64,000 bases of DNA, taken from Clostridiales bacterium (GTDB lineage Bacteria > Bacillota > Clostridia > Christensenellales > Borkfalkiaceae). The notes below the pieces were generated by a model, which worked only from the letters and a program-made list of their open reading frames with translations, was not told the DNA's origin and searched no databases. A program made the translations under genes and the position numbers. Positions 17,755 through 27,325 of this stretch are shown here, piece by piece (within the stretch, counting starts at the first letter, position 1; each line of letters starts with the position of its first letter). Where the stretch lies: the NCBI GenBank assembly GCA_015069495.1, contig SVIN01000002.1, positions 37,246 through 101,245 of the forward strand, given 5' to 3'.

Positions 17755-18237
17755 TTACTTAAACACAAAAAATTTTCGACCAACATAGTTGAATACCAAG
17801 ACAATACACGTCATGATGATTTTTGCCAGCCATTCATCCCACGGCAATAAAAATTTCGTTACGCCGAATAGAGTGATTTCGGGGAAAATTTTCACCAGCA
17901 ACACAATCCCCAATTCGGTAATAGCCAAGCCGATCAACCCGATTACGGTGAAAACCAAAAAGCCTTTTTTGGAGTGCGCTTCCTCTGTATTTTTGACCGC
18001 TCGGAAAACGAATTTTACGGACAAAATCCAGTTCACCAATAATCCCGCGCCGAACCCGAACGCCGTCGCAATGCTCAGCGAACAGATATCCCATGCACCG
18101 CTCTCAATCAATGACGCAGGCAACAGCAAATCGCGGAATACGTAAAACACTGCGTAATCCACAATCGTCGCAATACCGCCTACCAGCAGAAAGCGGAAAA
18201 TCTCCCAAAATAATTGTTTCTTCGTTTGTTCTATCAT
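17755..18237 (-). CDS. GtrA-family membrane protein
   Basis: A 160-residue, four-helix GtrA-like protein (PF04138). The family typically assists transfer of lipid-linked sugars across or within the membrane for surface glycosylation. Hydrophobic segments begin at FLLVGGIATIVDYAVFY, and the C-terminus VGRKFFVFK is typical. It lies 13 nt after a GT-C type glycosyltransferase and 19 nt before the phosphatase, consistent with a common envelope-glycan operon. Confidence 0.88.
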   Translation of the reverse strand: MIEQTKKQLFWEIFRFLLVGGIATIVDYAVFYVFRDLLLPASLIESGAWDICSLSIATAFGFGAGLLVNWILSVKFVFRAVKNTEEAHSKKGFLVFTVIGLIGLAITELGIVLLVKIFPEITLFGVTKFLLPWDEWLAKIIMTCIVLVFNYVGRKFFVFK

Positions 18238-18250
18238 ATTTTACCTATCG

Positions 18251-19966
18251 TTAAATGCACACGCAATAAAACAGCGTGGAACTGACAATCAAACCGCCCG
18301 CAAAAATATACAGCCAAACGGTGAATTTATACGCCAACGCACCGCCCGACGATTGTAAAGTTTCCCCAACGGTACCCACCGTCAAGGCAATCCCCAAAAT
18401 CAAAGGCAGAATATAACGGAAGTCCATCGTACAAGCATAAGGCATTTTGACGTAAAAATAAATCTCGGACAAAATCTGCGATGCAACCAATAAAAAAATG
18501 AACAGTACGTTTTGCACAGACTCTGCCGACGGCGCGAAGGTTTCTAAATTGTTCGCTTTGGTTTTCTTCCACCACAAAACAATACACCAAATCACGCCGA
18601 TTGTTAAAAATGCGATACCCATGTACGCGAATAACACCGCTAAAACACCAAAACCTTCCCCGTTCCAATAACCAAATTCACCGAAAATCGAGGACTTTAC
18701 AAGATAGTTGAAGAGGTTGTAATTCCCTTGCAAACCAGATGCAGTATCTTCAAAGGGTCTGCAAAACAGCGAAGCAAAATATTCGTTGAGGTTAAAGGTA
18801 ATCCCAAAACGTCCCCAAACCGATTCATCACCCGTATACAGTTTCGAGTTTAATTTAGAGAAAACCGAACCGAATTCCTGACCGAAACGCTGATAAGCGT
18901 ACACTTGAAACCACAAACCAATCGGTGCGCAAATACAGAGAAATACCCCGTATTGACAAATCATTTCCACCAAGGAAAGGGCGCCTTTTTGTTTGCGCAA
19001 CGTACGAATAAACTCGTAAATAAAAATCCCCGCAATGGGCAAACAAATCGTGGCGGAAGATAACTTTGCCATCATCCCCAAGCCCACGGCAAACGCACAT
19101 AAAATGATATAGACAAAGGATTTATTCCCCTTCCACCAGCGCAATGCAAAATACAGCGCAAGCACCGCAAACATGTAGGACAGCGGATCGTTGTTGAGCA
19201 TGCCCGCAAATTGAATATGCCGAGGAAACAATACCGCAAATGCCGATAAAAAGAGAGAATTCTTTTCAGAAAAATGAAAGAGTTTGATAATCTTCATCAA
19301 AGTCACAGCCGTGATGAAAGAATATAAAACGGATAAAATTTGACAAGAACCATAGAGGAAATATCGTTGATTATCTACGATAAAAAGTTTTTCCCCTTTG
19401 CTGGTATACGTCGGACTGCCGTACGAAAAAGCGTCGGGAAACCAATCTCCTTTGAACAGTGAAGTAAAACCGTTTACAATGTGCATAAACCACGCCTGCA
19501 ACATCGCGTTTAACGGCGGGTGGTAGAATTGATACTCGTTGTGCGTAGGCAACGCGCCCGTCTCAAAAATTGTCCAAGCGTAGGCTTCATGCCCGTTGTA
19601 ATTACTTGAATAAGTATCGTGTTGGCGCGTACCCGCAGGCGTATACAGCATGTATCCCACGCGCATGATATACCCCACCGCCAAAATTAACAGGACTATA
19701 TGACGGGTTTTTAAGCGTTTTGTGGCACCCATGTATGCGATGAACGCAATACACGCGCCCAACAAAACTGCCATAACACACTTAGCAACTACCCCCGCAC
19801 GATAGAAATTTATGAAAGGTTTGACGGTAAAACACAAGATTGCGGTCAACAAAAATACCGCCACGTACAACCCGCCTTCCAAAAGACAATTGCGCACAAT
19901 TTTCCAATTGCGGTCAGGGTCTTTCAGCGCAACGTTCGATTCGGTTGTCAATACCCTATCCGTCAT
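18251..19966 (-). CDS. Multi-spanning GT-C/GT39-like glycosyltransferase
   Basis: A 571-residue membrane protein with a dozen or so hydrophobic segments, resembling the ArnT/PMT (GT39, GT-C) superfamily that moves sugars from lipid-phosphate carriers. The first extracytoplasmic loop carries [10 protein letters not shown] and the [12 protein letters not shown] segment, where such enzymes keep acidic and aromatic catalytic residues. Its ATG overlaps the stop of the preceding flavoprotein gene (ATGA, 19963-19966), implying translational coupling; an upstream in-frame start inside that gene is rejected. Acceptor unknown. Confidence 0.82.
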   Translation of the reverse strand: MTDRVLTTESNVALKDPDRNWKIVRNCLLEGGLYVAVFLLTAILCFTVKPFINFYRAGVVAKCVMAVLLGACIAFIAYMGATKRLKTRHIVLLILAVGYIMRVGYMLYTPAGTRQHDTYSSNYNGHEAYAWTIFETGALPTHNEYQFYHPPLNAMLQAWFMHIVNGFTSLFKGDWFPDAFSYGSPTYTSKGEKLFIVDNQRYFLYGSCQILSVLYSFITAVTLMKIIKLFHFSEKNSLFLSAFAVLFPRHIQFAGMLNNDPLSYMFAVLALYFALRWWKGNKSFVYIILCAFAVGLGMMAKLSSATICLPIAGIFIYEFIRTLRKQKGALSLVEMICQYGVFLCICAPIGLWFQVYAYQRFGQEFGSVFSKLNSKLYTGDESVWGRFGITFNLNEYFASLFCRPFEDTASGLQGNYNLFNYLVKSSIFGEFGYWNGEGFGVLAVLFAYMGIAFLTIGVIWCIVLWWKKTKANNLETFAPSAESVQNVLFIFLLVASQILSEIYFYVKMPYACTMDFRYILPLILGIALTVGTVGETLQSSGGALAYKFTVWLYIFAGGLIVSSTLFYCVCI

Positions 19967-21543
19967 TCGGTTTTCTCCTCGGTTTTGGTTTCGTGGTAAC
20001 TCTTTTCGGTGTTTACGCTCCACACCGCGTTTTTATCAGCACCGCCCTTGATGATTTCTTCGCAAGCCACCATCGCCGTCGCCATTGAATGGTCCATATT
20101 GTTGTAACGGTGCTGACCGTTTCTGCCCACGCAGAACAAGTTTTCAAACCCGTCCAAATAAGCGCGCACGCTGTCAAATTGCGTGTACGAACCAAAGTAT
20201 GCGGGATATGCTTTTTTCACGCGAATAACGGTAGAATCCAACACTTTGTCCGCGGATTCGACCACGCCGACTTTCACCAGTTCGGCAATCGCATTGTTGA
20301 TAAAGGTTTCATCGGGGCTTGTCCACATGCCGTCCCCTTCCGTGCAGAAATATTCCAACCCAAGCCACACGTTTTCCTGCGGGTTTTCCACCATGTAAGG
20401 CGACCAATTGTTGAAGATTTGGATACGTCCCAAACGCACGTCGCGGTCCTGCACGTAAATCCAACAATCGGGCACAATCCCGCCCAAAGTTTTCATTTTG
20501 GTCTTATTTTTTACCTTCAAGTCACTGACAAGCAACCCCACCGTCATGAAATCGCGATAAGGTAAAGTTGTCGCCACGCCGTATACGTCTTCAGGCATAG
20601 TCTCCTTGCCAATCGCTTCGGCAAGGTCTTTGATGGGCATGGACGAAATACAGTAATCCACGGGGTAGGTTTCCACCTCATTTTCCGCGTTCATCGCGTA
20701 CACGGTAGCCACCTTTCCGTCTTTAACGTCGATTTTATGTACCGTTCTGCCAAAGCGGATTTCACCGCCAAGGCGTACAATTTCATCCGCCATTTTCTCG
20801 TATAATTGCCCAGGGCCTTTCTTCGGGTAGATAAATTGTTCGATTAAACTGGTTTCTACTTCCTTGTTTTTCTTTTTGAAAGGCTTGGAAAGAGCATTTT
20901 TAATCGCCTTAGAAATCGACAAACCTTTTACGCGTTGCGCGCCCCAGTCCGCCGCAATATCGCGGGGATGCACGCCCCACAGTTTTTCAGTGTAATCCTC
21001 AAAGAACATTTCATATAAGGGTTTACCGAAACGGTTGATGTAGAAATTTTCAAGGTTGGTTTCTTCGCGTTTTTTGATACAACTGCCGATATAACCAAAT
21101 CCCGCTTTCATAGTCGCGAAAAAGCCCATATTGATGAATGTACGAGCCTTTAAGGAAATGGGATAATCGAAAAATTTTCTGTTGTAAATGATACGGGACA
21201 CACGGTCGCGCACAAGCATAACTTCGTCCGTATTTTCAGGGTCAGGACCATTTTCTTGCAAGGGTTTTTCGCGGTCGAGAAGCTTATCATCCAACGCGGG
21301 TTCGCCTTGTACAGGCAACATTTTTGTCCAAAGGTCGGTTACGCGTTGGTCTTTCGAGAAAAAGCGGTGTCCGCCGATATCCATACGATTGCCCTTGTAG
21401 GTTGCGGTACGAGAAATCCCCCCGACGAACGTTTCCGTTTCGAGAATAATCGGTTTGATATCGTCCGATTTCGTCAACAGCTCGTAAGCGGCTGTCAAAC
21501 CCGCAGGCCCTGCACCGATAATAATTGCGATTTTTTCTCTCAT
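19963..21543 (-). CDS. FAD/NAD(P)-dependent oxidoreductase, amine-oxidase/UGM-like
   Basis: A 526-residue flavoprotein. The N-terminal dinucleotide-binding motif is [16 protein letters not shown], followed by the FAD region [23 protein letters not shown], which resembles protoporphyrinogen-oxidase and UDP-galactopyranose-mutase relatives. [20 protein letters not shown] near the C-terminus is the second FAD-contact block. Its tight coupling to a glycosyltransferase and GtrA gene suggests oxidation or isomerisation of a sugar or lipid carrier for surface glycans, but the reaction is not established. Confidence 0.82.
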   Translation of the reverse strand: MREKIAIIIGAGPAGLTAAYELLTKSDDIKPIILETETFVGGISRTATYKGNRMDIGGHRFFSKDQRVTDLWTKMLPVQGEPALDDKLLDREKPLQENGPDPENTDEVMLVRDRVSRIIYNRKFFDYPISLKARTFINMGFFATMKAGFGYIGSCIKKREETNLENFYINRFGKPLYEMFFEDYTEKLWGVHPRDIAADWGAQRVKGLSISKAIKNALSKPFKKKNKEVETSLIEQFIYPKKGPGQLYEKMADEIVRLGGEIRFGRTVHKIDVKDGKVATVYAMNAENEVETYPVDYCISSMPIKDLAEAIGKETMPEDVYGVATTLPYRDFMTVGLLVSDLKVKNKTKMKTLGGIVPDCWIYVQDRDVRLGRIQIFNNWSPYMVENPQENVWLGLEYFCTEGDGMWTSPDETFINNAIAELVKVGVVESADKVLDSTVIRVKKAYPAYFGSYTQFDSVRAYLDGFENLFCVGRNGQHRYNNMDHSMATAMVACEEIIKGGADKNAVWSVNTEKSYHETKTEEKTE

Positions 21544-21650
21544 ACTCTTTCTCCTTATAGCCGTATTAACCCTATTTTGTATATTATACTATGAATGCAT
21601 TCAAAAGTCAATAGTATTCTAAAAAAAGGTGTTATAAATTGTAAAAAGCT

Positions 21651-21680
21651 GGCGGGCGGTCGAAATTTCGACCGCCCGCC
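21651..21680. terminator. Perfect 30-bp GC-rich palindrome
   Basis: GCGGGCGGTCG arms around AAATTT make a fully complementary 30-bp inverted repeat; on the minus strand it is followed by AGCTTTTTA. It may terminate transcription from LRR gene 1. An almost identical stem with a different loop lies at 37604-37629 beyond LRR gene 2. The rest of 21544-21997 is repeats. Confidence 0.6.
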
Positions 21681-21683
21681 ATC

Positions 21684-21803
21684 GTTCCGCTGGACCTTGT
21701 ATAGAGTGTTATTACTCTTTCTTTATCATCCCTCGCATATCACAGGGAATGTGCGAATCTACATACAAACACGTTCGATAACACACTTTATTAGCTGCAA
21801 GAT
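21684..21803. repeat. One copy of the 122-bp dispersed unit
   Basis: Begins CGTTCCGCTGGACCTTGTAT, continues with GCATATCACAGGGAATG and ends near CACACTTTATT; about 80-90% like the tandem units at 45001-45320. Not coding. Confidence 0.7.
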
Positions 21804-21891
21804 TATCTTGCTTGCCAATCCCCCTTGCTCATTGCATTCGCGTTCCCCCTTTGCAAGGGGGACAAGGTTTATTGTCCCTTTTTAAATTCAG

Positions 21892-21997
21892 CCACAACAC
21901 GCCGGCAGACGTATATCACGTTTGCCTTGGCAAACATATCGCATTCGCTTGCGAATATATCGCATGCGTAGCATATATCGCGCATCGCAGATGCCTA
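21892..21997. repeat. Linker-hairpin array, ATATCG class, abutting LRR gene 1
   Basis: Between CCACAAC (21892) and the LRR-1 stop codon lie small palindromes (GTTTGCCTTGGCAAAC, ATTCGCTTGCGAAT, ATGCGTAGCAT, GCATCGCAGATGC) separated by the constant ATATCG. The order and linker match the array after LRR gene 3 (58423-58520), though the hairpin sequences differ. Confidence 0.75.
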
Positions 21998-23233
21998 TCA
22001 CCACGCAGTAGGTACTCCGTCCACGTAGCACCAACACCCGCTCGCTTCCGTTTCACTATAATAATATACTTCTTTAAAATTATTTCCCCCTCTAATCGAA
22101 AGCTTACCCCACTCTTCCGCTGTGCCATTATAATATACCATTGCTAACAAGGGACAATCAACAAACGCCCCTTCTCCAATACTCGTCACCAAATTGGGTA
22201 TCACCACCTCTCTCAACACATCACAAGAAGCGAACGCAAAATCACCAATACAGGTTACCAAATCAGGAATTACCACGCTTGTCAACGAGGTGCAAGAATA
22301 AAACGCATGAGCAGCAATACTCGTCACCGAATCAGGGATTTCTACGCTTATCAACGAGGAACACTCTTCAAACGCACCCGTACCAATACTCGTCACCGAA
22401 TCAGGTATCTCCACACTTGTCAACGAGGTGCAACCAGTGAACGCCCAATTACCAATACTCGTCACCGAATTAGGTATCTCCACACTTGTCAACGAGGTGC
22501 AAACAGGGAACGCATAAGAACCAATACTCGTCACCGAGTCAGGGATAATAAACGATGTGTCTGTTTTACCAGTGGCATATTGTATCAACGTTTTACCATC
22601 TTTGCTATATAAATTCCCATCTATCGATTGATACGCCTCATTATCTTTCGACACGGTTATACTTATCAACGATTTGCAAACACCAAAAGGTGCCTCACCA
22701 ATACTTATCAATGACTTACCAATTACCACGTTTCTCAACGCATCACATAAAGCGAACGCAATATCACCAACACTCGTCACCGAATCGCCAATTTCCACGT
22801 TTATCAATGAGTTACATTCAAAGAACGCCTCGGAACCAATACATGTCACAGGTAAATCGTTATATGCAGACGGAATCACAAGGTCGGTATCTGTACAACT
22901 ACCAAGCCCTACAACCGAATACGACATACCATCATCATTCAATTCATACTCCAATCCTTGCGAAACAGCACGCGTATAACCACATACTAAACAAGTATCA
23001 TTTTGATAATCATGCCCAAGCGCGGAAACTTCTTCCGTATAACTTTCCCCACAGTCACAAGAAAAAGTTTTTACCCCTTTTTCCTCGCAAGTAGGTTGCG
23101 TTGTAATCAGACCGTTATCCCATTCATGAGTATGTACTTCTTCGGAAGAACTTTCTTTATTCCACCTAAAGTCACACGCTGAAATCATGCTTGCGCATAA
23201 GCATGCAAGTAAAACCAACCACTGTTTTTTCAT
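21998..23233 (-). CDS. BspA-type LRR_5 surface lipoprotein 1
   Basis: A 411-residue lipoprotein. MKKQWLVLLACLCASMISAC is the signal with lipobox cysteine. A Cys-rich module follows (TQPTCEEKGVKTFSCDCGESYTEE...LGHDY), then a GLEYELNDDGMSYSV cap and roughly nine 23-residue LRR_5 repeats of the [23 protein letters not shown] type. An IDGNLYSKDGKTLIQYA insert interrupts the array, and the protein ends YVDGVPTAW. No sortase motif is seen. The family includes adhesins and host-binding surface proteins; the ligand here is unknown. GGAGG before this ATG excludes the longer frame. Confidence 0.9.
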   Translation of the reverse strand: MKKQWLVLLACLCASMISACDFRWNKESSSEEVHTHEWDNGLITTQPTCEEKGVKTFSCDCGESYTEEVSALGHDYQNDTCLVCGYTRAVSQGLEYELNDDGMSYSVVGLGSCTDTDLVIPSAYNDLPVTCIGSEAFFECNSLINVEIGDSVTSVGDIAFALCDALRNVVIGKSLISIGEAPFGVCKSLISITVSKDNEAYQSIDGNLYSKDGKTLIQYATGKTDTSFIIPDSVTSIGSYAFPVCTSLTSVEIPNSVTSIGNWAFTGCTSLTSVEIPDSVTSIGTGAFEECSSLISVEIPDSVTSIAAHAFYSCTSLTSVVIPDLVTCIGDFAFASCDVLREVVIPNLVTSIGEGAFVDCPLLAMVYYNGTAEEWGKLSIRGGNNFKEVYYYSETEASGCWCYVDGVPTAW

Positions 23234-23254
23234 AAAAAAACCTCCTGTAAATAT

Positions 23255-23424
23255 AAAAAGTGTCGCTTTAACGAATAAAACGACACTATGCAAAAGTGGC
23301 TTATTCGCTAAAAGCTGCGAGACTCAATCAAAAAAATATTCACACGAAAGATTTTTTATAACGCAAATAAGGTACACCTGTGCACCACAAGTATACTTTC
23401 ATGTAAATATTGAATTGGTCTCGC
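23255..23424 (-). promoter_or_regulatory. Riboswitch-like leader of LRR gene 1
   Basis: From a predicted start near 23424 the leader opens with GCGAGAC, which pairs exactly with GTCTCGC about 95 nt later (complements of 23418-23424 and 23317-23323). It ends in a terminator hairpin GTGTCG-N15-CGACAC (23260-23286) plus five T before the ribosome binding site. The segment TAGCGAATAA (complement of 23301-23310) can instead pair with TTATTCGTTA in the terminator loop, giving an antiterminator. Aptamer class not recognised. Confidence 0.55.
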
Positions 23425-23430
23425 AATGGT

Positions 23431-23459
23431 ATTGTACCACTTTTCACTGCCTTTGTCAA
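23431..23459 (-). promoter_or_regulatory. Promoter of LRR gene 1
   Basis: TTGACA (complement of 23454-23459), 17 nt, TACAAT (complement of 23431-23436), located between the rpoC terminator and the structured leader. Confidence 0.85.
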
Positions 23460-23469
23460 GTTTTTTCAG

Positions 23470-23502
23470 CAAAAAACACCCGCTTGCTAATCGCAAGCGG
23501 GT
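23470..23502 (-). terminator. rpoBC terminator
   Basis: ACCCGCTTGC / GCAAGCGGGT stem with loop TAAT-type and a minus-strand GTTTTTTGC tail, 25 nt after the rpoC stop codon. Confidence 0.9.
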
Positions 23503-23527
23503 ATCTTTACCATATTATTGTCGGAAA

Positions 23528-26500
23528 TTATTCAACAATTTCCGCTTCTTCCTCTACCTCTTCAGCAACGGGCGTAGCATTGTAGCCGCCGATATACTGA
23601 GGCGTGATGTTCTTGTACGACTTTGTACCCGTACCAGCGGGAATCAACTTACCGATGATAACGTTTTCTTTCAAGCCGACAAGGTAGTCTCTCTTCGTGC
23701 GGATAGCCGCTTCGGTGAGGACTCTCGACGTTTCCTGGAAGGATGCCGCGGACAAGAAGGAATCGGTTGCAAGCGCTGCTTTCGTGATACCGAGAAGGAC
23801 ACGTTTTGCAAGCGCGGGTCTGCCGCCGTTTGCCATTGCTTTCGCGCTTTCGTCTTGGAAGGTAACCATGTCAACGAGTTCGCCAGGCAACAAGTTGGTG
23901 TCGCCTGCGTTTTCTACGCGGACTTTCTTCAACATCTGACGTACGATGATTTCAACGTGCTTGTCGTTGATTTCAACCCCTTGCGAACGGTAAACCGATT
24001 GTACCTGTTCAAGGATATAATCTTGTACACCCTTAACACCTTGTACGTGCAAAATGTCTTGAGGATATACGCTACCTGCGTTCAACAATACGCCAGGCGT
24101 TACTTTGTCGCCATTCTTCACCTTGATTTCTGCGTTGAAAGGCAAGGTGTATTCTTTCTTCACTTCGCCCGTCTTTTCGTCCACAACCTTGATGTGCTTG
24201 GAGCCATCGGAATCGTCAAGGTTGATGACACCTTCTACTTCACAGATGGTTGCGCAACCCTTAGGTTTACGAACTTCGAACAATTCTTCGACACGGGGAA
24301 GACCTTGCGTGATGTCGCCCGTTGCAGCGATACCACCCGTGTGGAACGTACGCATGGTAAGCTGTGTACCAGGTTCACCGATGGACTGTGCAGCGATCGT
24401 ACCAACAGCTTCGCCCACCTGTACGGGAAGGGTCGTAGCCATGTTTTTACCGTAGCACTTCGCGCAAACGCCATATCTCGAGGAGCATGCGAAGATGCTT
24501 CTGATGGAAACTTCCGTCAAGCCTGCGCCTACGATAGCGTCTGCTTCTTTTTCATCGATGAATTGGTTCATGCCGACCAAAATTTCACCCGTTGCAGGAT
24601 CTACAACGTCTTCCGCTGCAAATCTACCGAGGATACGGGATTTCAAGCCTTCGATTTCCTTACCAACCGTGTCGTAAATTGCGCGAACAACCATACCTTG
24701 AGGTTTTCTGCCTGCACAACAATCTTCTTCACGGACGATAATTTCGTGGGATACGTCTACAAGACGACGGGTCAAGTAACCCGAGTCAGCCGTCTTCAAT
24801 GCGGTATCGGTCAAACCTTTACGGCCGCCGTGCGAGGAAATAAAGTATTCCAAAACGGACAAACCGTTACGGAAACACGATTTAACGGGAACCTCAATCT
24901 TTTTACCTTGAGGGTTAACCATTAGACCACGCATACCTGCAAGCTGTTTAATCTGGTCGATTGAACCACGGGCGCCGGAGTCAGCCATCATCCAGATGGG
25001 GTTGAACTTATCTTCTTCGCCCTGCTTCTTCAAAAGCCCTGCAACCTTATCCGTTGCAGCATCCCATTGCGCGATAACTGCGCTGTAACGTTCGTCTTCG
25101 TTCAACAAACCACGCGCATATTTCTTCGCAATCTTGGAAACTTCTTTTTCTGCATTGTCAACGATTTCCTGCTTTTCTGCGGGAATCTTCATGTCGAATA
25201 CCGACGTCGTCAAAGCGGCGAGGGTCGAATATTTATAACCTCTTTCCTTCATCGCGTCAAGCACGTAGGAAGCTTTAGGCGCTTTACCCGTTCTGAACGA
25301 AGCTTCTACGATACGGGAAAGGTGCTTCTTGCCGATTGCTCTTGCTTTACCGATAAATTCAGCGTCAAGTTCCAAACGCAAGTAGGATTCGGGGGTATTT
25401 CTCTTAACGAAGCCAAGGTCTTGAGGAAGCCCATCGTTGTAAATCAAACGGCCGATGGTCGTTTTGATGATACCGCAAACTTCCAACTTGCCCGTTTGTT
25501 CGTTACGGCGAACTTCTGCGCTCTTAATAATCGCGTCGCCTTCTTTGTTTTCAACGGGACACTTGTAAGGCAAAGGCAAATCTTCAAACAAGCCTTCGGG
25601 AAGTTCAACGACACGTTTCAAATACATTTCGTCCTGTTCGTGTGCAATCTTGTTTTGGTAAGCCAAAATTGCTTCGTTTTCGGACGAATATACAGGAGCA
25701 ACGTATACTTCGCCATCTTCGCTGGGTCTGCCCTGAGAATCGTATTTTTTACCTTCTTCGCAACGCTTGATTGTCAAGTAGTAAGCACCGATAATCATGT
25801 CTTGCGTAGGCGACATGACGGATTTACCGTCAGCCAATTTCAAAATGTTGTTTGCGGAAAGCATCAAGAATCTTGCTTCTGCCTGCGCTTCCACACTCAA
25901 AGGAAGGTGCACAGCCATCTGGTCACCGTCGAAGTCGGCGTTGAAAGGACCGCAGACAAGGGGCGAAATTTTGATAGCTCTGCCTTCAATCAATACGGGT
26001 TCAAAGGCTTGGATGGACAAACGGTGCAACGTAGGTGCACGGTTCAAAAGAACGGGGTGGTCTTTGATAACGTCTTCAAGAACGTTCCACACCATATCTT
26101 TTGCCTTTTCAACAGCGCGTTTTGCCGTCTTGATGTTGTGGCATTGACCGCTTTCTACCAAACGCTTCATGATGAAGGGTTTGAAAAGTTCGATTGCCAT
26201 TTCCTTAGGCAAACCGCATTGATAAATCTTCAGTTCGGGACCTACGACGATAACCGAACGACCAGAGTAGTCAACACGCTTACCAAGCAAGTTTTGACGG
26301 AAACGGCCTTGTTTACCGCGAAGCATTGCGGACAAGGATTTCAAATCACGGTTGGAAGGACCGGACAAAGCCTTACCTCTTCTGCCGTTGTCAATCAACG
26401 CGTCCACTGCTTCCTGCAACATACGTTTTTCATTTTTGATAATCATATCGGGCGCGCCGATTTCCATCATCTTCTTCAAACGGTTGTTACGGTTGATAAC

Positions 26501-27313
26501 ACGACGGTACAAGTCGTTCAAGTCGGAAGTAGCAAATCTACCGCCGTCCAACTGTACCATGGGACGGATATCGGGGGGAATAACGGGAAGTACCGTCAAA
26601 ATCATCCATTCGGGGCGGTTACCGCTCTTTCTGAACGATTCGATAACTTCCAAACGCTTAATCGCCTTGATTGCCTTTTGACCGAGGCCTTTTACGCTTG
26701 CAGTAGAATCGTTTACAATCTTCTTGCATTCGTCGCTTTCCTTTTCAAGGTCAACAGCCATCAACAACTCGCGGATGGATTCTGCACCCATACCAACCTT
26801 CAAACCGGTTACGGACGAATCGCCGTATTTTTCTTCGATTTCACGAAGCTGTTTGTCGGTGATAACCTGCTTGTATTCCAATTCGGTTACACTGCCTGGA
26901 TGCAAAACCACGTAGGATGCGAAATAGATAACTTGTTCCAATTGCTTGGGACCCATATTCAAAAGCAAACCGATTTTGGAAGGAACGCCTTTGAAATACC
27001 AAATGTGGGAAACGGGCGCAGCCAATTCAATGTGCCCCATTCTTTCACGTCTAACCTTCGAACGGGTAATTTCAACACCGCACTTTTCGCAAATGTGACC
27101 CTTATATTTTACTCTCTTGTACTTACCGCAATGACATTCCCAATCCTTCATGGGTCCAAAAATCTTTTCGCAGAAAAGACCGTCTCTTTCGGGTTTCTGG
27201 GTACGGTAGTTGATGGTTTCGGGCTTCGTAACTTCGCCGTAAGACCATTCTCTTACTTTCTCAGGAGAAGCAATGCTAATTTGAATAGAATTGAAATCGT
27301 TTAATTCGTACAT
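23528..27313 (-). CDS. rpoC: RNA polymerase beta' subunit
   Basis: A 1261-residue beta' subunit of RNA polymerase. The N-terminal zinc site is [19 protein letters not shown], the catalytic magnesium loop is [16 protein letters not shown], and the second zinc site ends GVCAKCYG; the trigger-loop region includes [24 protein letters not shown]. Length and single-chain structure match Bacillota. It follows rpoB by 12 nt and ends with a short acidic tail ([11 protein letters not shown]). A consensus terminator follows. Confidence 0.98.
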   Translation of the reverse strand: MYELNDFNSIQISIASPEKVREWSYGEVTKPETINYRTQKPERDGLFCEKIFGPMKDWECHCGKYKRVKYKGHICEKCGVEITRSKVRRERMGHIELAAPVSHIWYFKGVPSKIGLLLNMGPKQLEQVIYFASYVVLHPGSVTELEYKQVITDKQLREIEEKYGDSSVTGLKVGMGAESIRELLMAVDLEKESDECKKIVNDSTASVKGLGQKAIKAIKRLEVIESFRKSGNRPEWMILTVLPVIPPDIRPMVQLDGGRFATSDLNDLYRRVINRNNRLKKMMEIGAPDMIIKNEKRMLQEAVDALIDNGRRGKALSGPSNRDLKSLSAMLRGKQGRFRQNLLGKRVDYSGRSVIVVGPELKIYQCGLPKEMAIELFKPFIMKRLVESGQCHNIKTAKRAVEKAKDMVWNVLEDVIKDHPVLLNRAPTLHRLSIQAFEPVLIEGRAIKISPLVCGPFNADFDGDQMAVHLPLSVEAQAEARFLMLSANNILKLADGKSVMSPTQDMIIGAYYLTIKRCEEGKKYDSQGRPSEDGEVYVAPVYSSENEAILAYQNKIAHEQDEMYLKRVVELPEGLFEDLPLPYKCPVENKEGDAIIKSAEVRRNEQTGKLEVCGIIKTTIGRLIYNDGLPQDLGFVKRNTPESYLRLELDAEFIGKARAIGKKHLSRIVEASFRTGKAPKASYVLDAMKERGYKYSTLAALTTSVFDMKIPAEKQEIVDNAEKEVSKIAKKYARGLLNEDERYSAVIAQWDAATDKVAGLLKKQGEEDKFNPIWMMADSGARGSIDQIKQLAGMRGLMVNPQGKKIEVPVKSCFRNGLSVLEYFISSHGGRKGLTDTALKTADSGYLTRRLVDVSHEIIVREEDCCAGRKPQGMVVRAIYDTVGKEIEGLKSRILGRFAAEDVVDPATGEILVGMNQFIDEKEADAIVGAGLTEVSIRSIFACSSRYGVCAKCYGKNMATTLPVQVGEAVGTIAAQSIGEPGTQLTMRTFHTGGIAATGDITQGLPRVEELFEVRKPKGCATICEVEGVINLDDSDGSKHIKVVDEKTGEVKKEYTLPFNAEIKVKNGDKVTPGVLLNAGSVYPQDILHVQGVKGVQDYILEQVQSVYRSQGVEINDKHVEIIVRQMLKKVRVENAGDTNLLPGELVDMVTFQDESAKAMANGGRPALAKRVLLGITKAALATDSFLSAASFQETSRVLTEAAIRTKRDYLVGLKENVIIGKLIPAGTGTKSYKNITPQYIGGYNATPVAEEVEEEAEIVE

Positions 27314-27325
27314 GGTATACTCTCC

